This document shows positions 1 through 8,347 of a stretch of DNA of 19,477 bases, one piece after another. The position numbers and the translations under genes were made by a program. The DNA is taken from contig SXMA01000071.1 of the NCBI GenBank assembly GCA_005777515.1, positions 1-19,477 of the forward strand. The letters are read 5' to 3'. Source of the DNA: Actinomycetota bacterium (GTDB lineage Bacteria; Actinomycetota; Actinomycetes; Nanopelagicales; Nanopelagicaceae). The notes under the pieces are model-generated. The model ran no database searches. It had not been told where the DNA came from and worked only from the letters and a program-made list of their open reading frames with translations. Within the stretch, counting starts at the first letter, position 1, and each line of letters opens with the position of its first letter.

Positions 1-273
1 AAAGACTCTTCCAGTTCTATTTGCCCCATGAGCGCCAGGAGCAAGTCCGACAATTAATAATTTAGAATCACCTGGACCAAATCCAGCAACTGGCTTTCCC
101 CAATATTCTTCATTGCGATATGCAGCGCGCTTGGTAATTGCAACCTCCTGGCGCCAAGATGTCAGCCGTGGACAGGCGCTGCATTTAACAATCTCTTTAT
201 CAAGAACTTTTAAGCTCTTAATATCATTGGTAATGACTCTCGGTTTACTTCGCAAGAAGAAGAGCCATTCCAT
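1..273 (-). CDS. udgB: Uracil-DNA glycosylase, family 5 (UdgB-like), 5' part
   Basis: This is the N-terminal part of a DNA repair enzyme that removes uracil from DNA in the cytoplasm; the rest lies off the left edge. The minus-strand translation shows CSACPRL (C31 and C34, two of the usual 4Fe-4S cysteines), then a KRAAYRNEEYWGKP stretch, GFGPGD and the motif GLAPGAHGANRTGR. That last motif is the family 5 active-site signature; family 4 enzymes have a different, acidic motif there. I chose the ATG at 273, which overlaps the end of ppx by 29 bases. A TTG at 255 (11-base overlap) would remove six residues, and neither start has a clear ribosome binding site. It is the last visible gene of the mfd-to-ppx run and is probably translated by coupling to ppx. 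The family call is secure; the start is not. Confidence 0.85.
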   Translation of the reverse strand, partial: MEWLFFLRSKPRVITNDIKSLKVLDKEIVKCSACPRLTSWRQEVAITKRAAYRNEEYWGKPVAGFGPGDSKLLIVGLAPGAHGANRTGRVF

Positions 274-1159
274 CTAAAATATCACTCTCTGATGCAACAA
301 ATTCACTTGCTCCACTAAGAGCCAAAATTCTTGAAAGCACTAAAGATCCTGCAGCAATCACATCAACGCGTCCTGGATGCATATAGCCAAGTGATGTAAT
401 CTCTGATCTTTCAAGTGTGAGAAGGCTCTGACAGACTTGATGAGTCTTCTCTGCGCTGATTCTAGAGAGATGAATTAAGTCGCGGTCATAACTATCAAGG
501 CCCAGAGCTGCAGCTGCTACGGTAGTTGCTGTTCCTGCAACAGCTACTAATGTTTTAGCACTTGCTATTGGAACCTTTGTAGCAGCGTCTTTTATGGCGT
601 TATCAATATCAGCAATTGCCAAATCAATTGCAGCTTTACTAGGTGGGGAGCTATTTAAGTGGCGCTCGCTCATTCTCACGCAGCCAATATTTTCACTCAC
701 CGACGCTTCAACTGCGCTCTGCCCATAGACAAATTCAGTTGATCCCCCACCGATATCCACTACCAAATAGGGAGCACCTATTTGATTTAGCTGGTGAGTT
801 GCACCGATAAAGGAGAGCTCAGCTTCCTGTTTTCCGCTAATGACCTCAGGTTCAATTCCAAGTATTGCTTTCACGCCATCGATGAAGAGATCTCTATTTG
901 ATGCATCTCTTGTGGCACTTGTGGCACAGAACCTAATTGCCTCAACGCCACGTCTTCTAATTTCACCTGCAAATAAATCAGTAGCTCTCAATGTCCTATC
1001 TATTGCATCGGGATTAAAAGATTTGTTCTTATCAACTCCTTGTCCAAGGCGGACAATTTCCATTCCTCGATAAATCTCACGTAGATTGCTTCCTGAAACA
1101 TCTGCAATCAGCAGACGAATAGAATTTGTCCCACAATCAATTGCAGCTACTCGACTCAC
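245..1159 (-). CDS. ppx: Exopolyphosphatase / pppGpp phosphatase (Ppx/GppA family)
   Basis: Cytoplasmic member of the ASKHA-fold Ppx/GppA family, which hydrolyses terminal phosphate from polyphosphate and/or pppGpp. The 304 aa match the short two-domain actinobacterial form, which lacks the C-terminal HD domain of the E. coli enzyme. Visible motifs: phosphate-1 loop DCGTNSIRLLI (residues 8-18), SGKQEAEL with Glu112 as likely general base, phosphate-2 loop DIGGGSTEF (135-143), AGTATT (208-213) and the RVDVIAAGSLVL segment (264-275). The start is GTG at 1159, overlapping the stop of the DUF501 gene as GTGA, which implies translational coupling. The ftsB-DUF501-ppx order is the same as in Mycobacterium tuberculosis (Rv1024-Rv1026, from memory). 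Sequence alone cannot tell whether polyphosphate or pppGpp is the main substrate. Confidence 0.93.
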   Translation of the reverse strand: MSRVAAIDCGTNSIRLLIADVSGSNLREIYRGMEIVRLGQGVDKNKSFNPDAIDRTLRATDLFAGEIRRRGVEAIRFCATSATRDASNRDLFIDGVKAILGIEPEVISGKQEAELSFIGATHQLNQIGAPYLVVDIGGGSTEFVYGQSAVEASVSENIGCVRMSERHLNSSPPSKAAIDLAIADIDNAIKDAATKVPIASAKTLVAVAGTATTVAAAALGLDSYDRDLIHLSRISAEKTHQVCQSLLTLERSEITSLGYMHPGRVDVIAAGSLVLSRILALSGASEFVASESDILDGMALLLAK

Positions 1160-1662
1160 CGATCACGCCGTTCTAAGCAAGTTCCATTTAGCCACCACTT
1201 TGGCAGAAGTGAGAGGGCTTCATCTCCCAAAGGATTCACTCCCTCTCCTGCTGCCAAGCTATGGGCAATGAGCGAATGCAAGCATTTAACACGATCTGGC
1301 ATTCCTCCTGCTGAGATATCAACAATTTCTGGGACATCGATACCAAGGGCAGATCTTGCTGCCAAATAATCATCATGTGCTGCGTGATATTGACCGGAGA
1401 GTTCGGCATCGATTGCTAATCTCTCATTCATCTCCTCCATAAGGGAAGAGTTTTCTAGAGTTGAAATGGCAGCGGTGAGATTGGGGCAGGTGGCGTAATA
1501 GAAGGTTGGAAATGGCGTTCCATCTGAGAGACGTGGGTTAGTTTCAACAACGGCTGGATGAGAGCAGGGGCAGCGATAGGCGATGCTATGTACATCTCTT
1601 GCAACTCTTCCTAATTGAGTCTCTATCGCAGAAAGATCCGCATCACTTGCTCTCTCGCCCAT
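1156..1662 (-). CDS. DUF501 family protein, function unknown
   Basis: Conserved actinobacterial protein of unknown function, 168 aa from the ATG at 1662; a TTG two codons upstream (1668) would give 170. Recognised by RCPCSHPAVVET, PRLSDGTPFPTFYYATCP and the block SAGGMPDRVKCLHSLIAHSLA, followed by GVNPLGDEAL. Numbered from the TTG, it has C33 and C35, C61, C129, H131 and H136, a Cys/His set that could bind metal or be redox active; that is inference. No signal peptide or membrane segment is visible, so it should be cytoplasmic. It starts 9 bases after the ftsB stop without an obvious ribosome binding site and overlaps ppx as GTGA, so translation is probably coupled on both sides. The fixed position between a divisome protein and Ppx suggests a related process, but no role can be stated. 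Confidence 0.92.
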   Translation of the reverse strand: MGERASDADLSAIETQLGRVARDVHSIAYRCPCSHPAVVETNPRLSDGTPFPTFYYATCPNLTAAISTLENSSLMEEMNERLAIDAELSGQYHAAHDDYLAARSALGIDVPEIVDISAGGMPDRVKCLHSLIAHSLAAGEGVNPLGDEALSLLPKWWLNGTCLERRDR

Positions 1663-1671
1663 AATCAAAGA

Positions 1672-2118
1672 TTACGGCGTAGTTACGCCGACTCCGACGT
1701 TAGTAATTGATGAAATAACTCTGGAATACCAGGGGACTCCTAATGGAAAGTCTTGATTGATTGGAGCAGCTCCTTGGGCTTCAGGGTCAATTGTTGGTTT
1801 TGCTCCCAAAATTATGTATTGCCGCTCACCTGGCAGAACAAAGTGGAGTCGATTTCTTGCCTCACTCTTCACATAATCTGGATCACGCCATCTTTGTAGC
1901 TCAGCTCTTGCTGCTTCCAACTTTTTATAGTTGGAATCTAGGTCAGCTTCAAGGGCGCTGATTTGTGCTCTCTGCGCAAAATACTGCTGCGTTGGTGGAG
2001 CAAGAGTAACGGCGACAATAAATAGAACTAGAAAGAGAATTAATAATCGAGTTGAGACTCCTCGTTTTGCGGCAAAACTTTCAAGAGTCCTCGGAAGCGA
2101 GATTTTGCTGCGCTTCAT
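1672..2118 (-). CDS. ftsB: Septum formation initiator, FtsB/DivIC-like
   Basis: Small bitopic membrane protein of the divisome. Family members form coiled coils with FtsL and FtsQ and control septal peptidoglycan synthesis. The 148 aa read as a basic cytoplasmic N-terminus (1-23), one membrane segment (about 24-40), a coiled-coil stretch (about 47-78, with QRAQISALEADL and KKLEAARAEL), then the family block RWRDPDYVKSEARNRLHFVLPGE (split here as RWRDPDYVKSEA, residues 76-87, and RNRLHFVLPGE, 88-98). The C-terminal 50 residues are low in motif content and extracellular. The ATG has a clear AAGGAG ribosome binding site 5 bases upstream. It lies 30 bases downstream of eno and 9 bases before the DUF501 start. 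The FtsB or DivIC name follows from synteny and topology; the two families are hard to separate. Confidence 0.88.
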   Translation of the reverse strand: MKRSKISLPRTLESFAAKRGVSTRLLILFLVLFIVAVTLAPPTQQYFAQRAQISALEADLDSNYKKLEAARAELQRWRDPDYVKSEARNRLHFVLPGERQYIILGAKPTIDPEAQGAAPINQDFPLGVPWYSRVISSITNVGVGVTTP

Positions 2119-2148
2119 AGCGGCTCCTTATTTGCTCTAAGTTATTGC

Positions 2149-4091
<1,943 letters not shown>

Positions 4092-4106
4092 CTTGCAGAG
4101 CTTTAC

Positions 4107-4706
4107 TTACTTATCATTAACAGCATCACCGGCAGGCTCTTTAGCAACAACAGTTAGGCTTGTTGCATCCCAGGTGCCATATCGAGGATTAACCTCAACG
4201 CTAAGAGCTTTTGCCTTATCAGTGACAATCTTTTGGATTAAGTCATTGACTTCGGCTTCGCTCACTCCCGATGCAATGGCGCCATCAGTTATCTTGCGAA
4301 GGATTAAATCTCTACGAAGGACATTATCTAGAGATGTTGAGGGAATTGAAGCGCTAACAAGAACATTCGGAAGGTTTTCCTCGCCTCCGATATTGGCATA
4401 GATCTCAATTTTATAGGCGTCAATTTCTGCTTGATCTATTTCAATCTTCTCTTCTTTTGCGACTTCATTAATAATTAAATTAGAGATCATGTAGGAAAGT
4501 TGTGAGCGAGTTAAAGCTTCTCCGCTCTCAAGACTCATCTGAGTTGTATCGATGCCTTCGCGCTCTGCAAGGATTAAATCAACCTGGTCTTGTAGCGCAG
4601 CAATTGTTATCTTCTCATCTCCAATAGTTGCAGCTGAATCGACCTGAGAGCAGGAAGATAGAGCTAGCGCCAATATGGCGATAATGGGTGCTAGAAACTT
4701 CTTCAC
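4107..4706 (-). CDS. Lipoprotein with SurA-N-like (periplasmic chaperone) domain
   Basis: Predicted exported lipoprotein of 199 aa. The N-terminus has two lysines, a hydrophobic core and the lipobox ALSSC with Cys19 as acylated residue. It is followed by a short strand (AATIGDEKITIAALQ, 25-39) typical of the start of SurA/PrsA N-terminal chaperone domains, then helices (about 60-170) and a final WDATSLTVV segment. I see no parvulin peptidyl-prolyl isomerase domain; the length leaves no room for one. A role as extracytoplasmic folding factor is inference from this domain. It starts with GTG at 4706, 7 bases after the mfd stop, with only a weak GTGAG upstream. M. tuberculosis has a different exported protein (LpqU) near this locus, so the slot is variable between lineages. 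Confidence 0.75.
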   Translation of the reverse strand: MKKFLAPIIAILALALSSCSQVDSAATIGDEKITIAALQDQVDLILAEREGIDTTQMSLESGEALTRSQLSYMISNLIINEVAKEEKIEIDQAEIDAYKIEIYANIGGEENLPNVLVSASIPSTSLDNVLRRDLILRKITDGAIASGVSEAEVNDLIQKIVTDKAKALSVEVNPRYGTWDATSLTVVAKEPAGDAVNDK

Positions 4707-4713
4707 AGGATTC

Positions 4714-7700
4714 TCACTTTCCTAAGGGGCGCTCAAGGAGAGTTTTGGCTAACTCAACCGCCCAATCAATAAGAGGAGTATCCCCTATTTCTTCCGCCTC
4801 TGATACCCAAGCAGCAGTTTGCGGACGAGCAATCATCACAACTTGGGTAACCGACTTCACAATTGACCCAGGATAAAGGCGCTGAATTTTCAACTCTAAC
4901 GATTCACTTGGAACAAGTGGTGCAATCTTTACGTAGCGGCCCTGCACTGCAAAGTCTTGAATCTTTCGCTCCTTTAAGTAAGTGCGTAGTCGAGCGATGC
5001 GCAGTAAATTCTCGGCCTCTTTAGGAAGAGCACCAAAGCGATCACTTAGCTCCTCACCAATCTTTGTAATCTCATTCTCATCCTTTGTGTCTGCAAGTCT
5101 TCGATATAGATCAAGGCGGAGTCGATCAGATGGAACATATTCAGCGGAGAGATGAGCGGTGACGGGCAATTCAACTTTGCAATCACTTAATTCTTGCCCG
5201 CCATCTATAAATCCTGCTTTGTACTCATTAACAGCATCTCCGACCATACGCATATATAGATCAAATCCCACATCTGCAATGTGACCAGATTGCTCGCCGC
5301 CTAATAGATTTCCTGCCCCTCTTATCTCTAAATCTTTGAGAGCCACGCGCATTCCGGCTCCAAGTTCGGTGTTCTGAGCAATTGTGCTTAATCGATCAAG
5401 TGCAACTTCGCTCATCGCTCTATCGATTGGATAGAAGAAGTAGGCATACGCACGCTCTCGCGACCGTCCCACTCTTCCTCTAAGTTGATGAAGTTGAGAT
5501 AGTCCAAAGAGATCTGCACGCTCAACAATTAAAGTATTTGCATTTGCGACATCAATACCATTTTCAACAATTGTGGTGCAGACTAAAACATCAAATTCGC
5601 GATTCCAGAAACCTACAACGACCTGCTCTAGATTTGTTTCACTCATCTGACCATGGGCGATACCCACACTTGCTTGAGGTACCAACCTTCTAATCTTGGA
5701 AGCTACATCATCAATTGATTCCACACGATTATGAATATAGAAGACTTGGCCATCTCGTAACAGTTCTCGATGAATCGCTGCGGCTATCTGCTTTTCATCA
5801 TATGCGCCAACATAGGTAAGAACTGGATGGCGCTGCTCCGGTGGAGTGGTAATTGTGGACATTTCACGAATACCTGTAATGGCCATCTCAAGAGTTCTAG
5901 GAATTGGAGTTGCAGACATGGCTAGTACATCAACACTTGCTCTCAATTTCTTCAATTTCTCTTTATGCTCAACACCAAATCTCTGTTCTTCATCAACAAT
6001 AATCAAACCTAAATCCCTAAAAGCAACATCTTCTGAGAGCAATCTATGGGTACCGATGACAATATCTACACCGCCACTAGCAAGGCCTGCTAGCGTCTCA
6101 TTAATCTCCTTACTTGATGCAAAACGTGATAGAGCTGAAACTGTTATTGGAAATCCGCTATAGCGCTGAGTAAATGTTGCCAGGTGTTGCTGAGCAAGCA
6201 GAGTTGTTGGGACTAAAACTGCAACTTGTTTTGCATCTTGAACTGCTTTGAATGCGGCCCTAATTGCAATCTCCGTCTTTCCATATCCCACATCACCACA
6301 GATGATTCGATCCATTGGATAGGGACGTTGCATATCCTCTTTGACTTCATTAATGGTCACTAATTGATCTGGGGTTTCAACATAGGCAAAGGAATCCTCT
6401 AGTTCCCGCTGCCAAGTGGTGTCAGGTGAGAATGCAAATCCAGGAGAGCTAGTTCTTGCAGCATAGAGGCGAATTAACTCACCAGCAATTTCTTTAACTG
6501 CCTTCTTAGCTCGACTCTTAGCTTTAATCCATTCCCCACCTCCAATTCGATGAACTGCTGGAGCTTCACCACCTATATATCGTGTGATCTGCTCTAAAGA
6601 ATCAGTTGGAACATAGATCCGATCCGCAGGATGGCCTTTCTTTGAAGAGGCATATTCGATTACCAAATACTCCCTGGAAATTCCTGCAACATCTCGCTGG
6701 ACTAATTCAAGATATCTGCCAACGCCGTGTTGTTCATGAACCACATAATCACCGCTCTTTAGCTCGAGAGGATCAATGCTTGCCTTTCTCTTGGAAGGCA
6801 TTCGTGAAGTCGCTGCGCGCAAGTCTTTATTTCCAGTGATATCAGCTTCAGTAAGAAAGACAGTCTTCTGCTCTTGATCAATAAATCCATGGCGAATTAC
6901 AGTAGAAGTTAAATAGAGCTTATCCGGCGATAGATCAGAACTTAACTTTTCAACTATAGCAACAGCAATATCGCCATCTGTAAATATGTCGCGATATCGC
7001 TCAAGAATTCCAATACCTTCCAATGAGATGACCACTAGAAATCCTTGAGTAATCCAAGTTTTAACTTGCTGGCTCAACTTTTCAAAATTATTCTTAAATG
7101 GCTCAATTGCCATAAATTGATTGATTTGTAGATCTTCTGGAGTGCCATAGGAGTTGATATAACGCCAAATGATTCCATTCTCTACTGCGTATGAAGTGAC
7201 TTCATCTAATTCTAAAAATCCACCAGTAGATAGCTCCTGGCGAAGTGGTGTGTTAAATCTTTCGTCATCGCCTTGAGATAGGGCAGCACTAGACCAAGCA
7301 GCTTCAAGAAACTCTTCATTAGTGCTAATTAGATCTCTAACTCTTAGAGCAATTCGCTCTTGATCAAGACTCATTACTTCATAGCCCTTAGGAAGGAGTT
7401 CTAATAGCGGAACTAACTTCTTGGATAATACTGAAAGTAATGACTCAAGGCCTTGACTATAAATTCCCTCTGCAGCCTTATTACAGATTTCACTTATCTC
7501 TGGATATTTTCCCGCTAATTGTCTTGCCCGCTCTGCTACCTCTGGAGTAAGAATCAATTCTCGACAAGGAATGAGGTTAAGTGCTCCTTCTAATGATGCA
7601 AAGGTTCGTTGATCGCTAACTTCAAAGTACTTGATCTCCTCTATCTCATCGCCAAAGAACTCAATTCGGACTGGATGGTCTGCAAGTGGCGGGAATAGGT

Positions 7701-8244
7701 CAATGATTCCGCCTCTTACTGCAAAGTCTCCGCGCCGCTCCACCATGTCCACGCGGTTATAGGCGCGGTGGGTTAATTCTTGTATCAGCTCTGAAAAGTT
7801 CTGGTGCTTGCCGCATTGGATACTTAACATCGGCATTTCAATTATTTCTTGATTAATCGGTTGTAGTAGTGCCCTTGCAGTTGTTACTACAACTCTAGTT
7901 TCATTTAGATTTATAAGAGTATCTATTCGCCTTGCCACAGTATCGCTATTAGGACTTAGGCGTTCATGAGGCAAACTCTCCCAAGCTGGAAATTCTGCGA
8001 CTTGATCTACTAACTCTGACAATTGCAGAGCAATCTCTGATGCTCTTGAGCTTGAATGAGTAATCACCAACTGCGGAGCGTTCTTACTTCTTTCGGCAAT
8101 TAGGAATGGAAGAGCTGGAGTTGCCGCAATCACTGCAACTTCACTCTGCTCCAAGGCAAGCTCTGTTGTTTCAGATAGCGAGATAAAGCCCGCTAGCTTT
8201 CCGCTCACTTTGATTTGCTCCCTATTCTCTTGAAATACGCTCAA
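4714..8244 (-). CDS. mfd: Transcription-repair coupling factor Mfd
   Basis: ATP-dependent DNA translocase that removes RNA polymerase stalled at lesions and recruits UvrA. The 1176 aa match full-length Mfd. Order: UvrB-homology region (about 60-190, with PAWESLPHERLSP and VERRGDFAVRGGIIDLFPP), a middle linker, the CarD-like RNA-polymerase interaction domain (about 494-560, GDYVVHEQHGVGRY), then the RecG-like motor with Walker A CGDVGYGKTE (649-658), DEEQ (751-754), SATPIPRT (777-784), TTIVENGIDV (890-899) and QLRGRVGRS (920-928). The TRCF C-terminal domain follows to the end. The start is TTG at 8244; a stop codon lies eight codons upstream and no ATG is available, so the start is plausible but lacks a clear ribosome binding site. 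First gene of the left operon, transcribed divergently from ppc. Confidence 0.97.
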   Translation of the reverse strand: MSVFQENREQIKVSGKLAGFISLSETTELALEQSEVAVIAATPALPFLIAERSKNAPQLVITHSSSRASEIALQLSELVDQVAEFPAWESLPHERLSPNSDTVARRIDTLINLNETRVVVTTARALLQPINQEIIEMPMLSIQCGKHQNFSELIQELTHRAYNRVDMVERRGDFAVRGGIIDLFPPLADHPVRIEFFGDEIEEIKYFEVSDQRTFASLEGALNLIPCRELILTPEVAERARQLAGKYPEISEICNKAAEGIYSQGLESLLSVLSKKLVPLLELLPKGYEVMSLDQERIALRVRDLISTNEEFLEAAWSSAALSQGDDERFNTPLRQELSTGGFLELDEVTSYAVENGIIWRYINSYGTPEDLQINQFMAIEPFKNNFEKLSQQVKTWITQGFLVVISLEGIGILERYRDIFTDGDIAVAIVEKLSSDLSPDKLYLTSTVIRHGFIDQEQKTVFLTEADITGNKDLRAATSRMPSKRKASIDPLELKSGDYVVHEQHGVGRYLELVQRDVAGISREYLVIEYASSKKGHPADRIYVPTDSLEQITRYIGGEAPAVHRIGGGEWIKAKSRAKKAVKEIAGELIRLYAARTSSPGFAFSPDTTWQRELEDSFAYVETPDQLVTINEVKEDMQRPYPMDRIICGDVGYGKTEIAIRAAFKAVQDAKQVAVLVPTTLLAQQHLATFTQRYSGFPITVSALSRFASSKEINETLAGLASGGVDIVIGTHRLLSEDVAFRDLGLIIVDEEQRFGVEHKEKLKKLRASVDVLAMSATPIPRTLEMAITGIREMSTITTPPEQRHPVLTYVGAYDEKQIAAAIHRELLRDGQVFYIHNRVESIDDVASKIRRLVPQASVGIAHGQMSETNLEQVVVGFWNREFDVLVCTTIVENGIDVANANTLIVERADLFGLSQLHQLRGRVGRSRERAYAYFFYPIDRAMSEVALDRLSTIAQNTELGAGMRVALKDLEIRGAGNLLGGEQSGHIADVGFDLYMRMVGDAVNEYKAGFIDGGQELSDCKVELPVTAHLSAEYVPSDRLRLDLYRRLADTKDENEITKIGEELSDRFGALPKEAENLLRIARLRTYLKERKIQDFAVQGRYVKIAPLVPSESLELKIQRLYPGSIVKSVTQVVMIARPQTAAWVSEAEEIGDTPLIDWAVELAKTLLERPLGK

Positions 8245-8252
8245 CGCCGATA

Positions 8253-8303
8253 AGCCCCGATTTCATAGAGGGCAGGGGTGCTGCTTCCAAGATGAAAGGG
8301 GCT
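8253..8303. promoter_or_regulatory. Imperfect palindrome / possible mfd leader hairpin
   Basis: Left arm 8253-8266 (agccccgatttcat) and right arm 8292-8303 (atgaaaggggct) are complementary over 12 pairs with a two-base bulge (ga). Inside the loop a second small stem, gcag/ctgc (8272-8275 with 8281-8284), closes a five-base loop. No T-run follows on either strand, so it is not a standard terminator. If the -10 at 8324-8329 is used, this element fills most of the mfd 5' leader and ends 8 bases before the TTG start. It could be an operator or an RNA structure. The pairing is seen directly; the function is inference. Confidence 0.45.
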
Positions 8304-8323
8304 GATCTGTAAAACGCGGCGTA

Positions 8324-8329
8324 ATTCTA
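8324..8329 (-). promoter_or_regulatory. Candidate -10 element for mfd (TAGAAT)
   Basis: Minus-strand TAGAAT fits the actinobacterial -10 pattern TANNNT. It would start transcription near 8317 and give a leader of about 73 bases before the mfd TTG. No good -35 hexamer is found at normal spacing. The same hexamer occurs before tRNA-Gln and glmU. Confidence 0.35.
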
Positions 8330-8333
8330 TCGT
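8328..8333 (+). promoter_or_regulatory. Candidate -10 element for ppc (TATCGT)
   Basis: Plus-strand TATCGT fits TANNNT and sits 14 bases before the ppc GTG, so a transcript would begin within about ten bases of the start codon and be nearly leaderless. It overlaps the candidate mfd -10 on the other strand by two bases. There is no recognisable -35. Weak on its own. Confidence 0.25.
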
Positions 8334-8347
8334 GCCATTATTAGCCC

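Noticed and set aside
8253..8303. Intrinsic terminator in the mfd/ppc gap
   Set aside because: The palindrome is not followed by a T-run on either strand, and the flanking genes diverge from it, so nothing needs terminating there.
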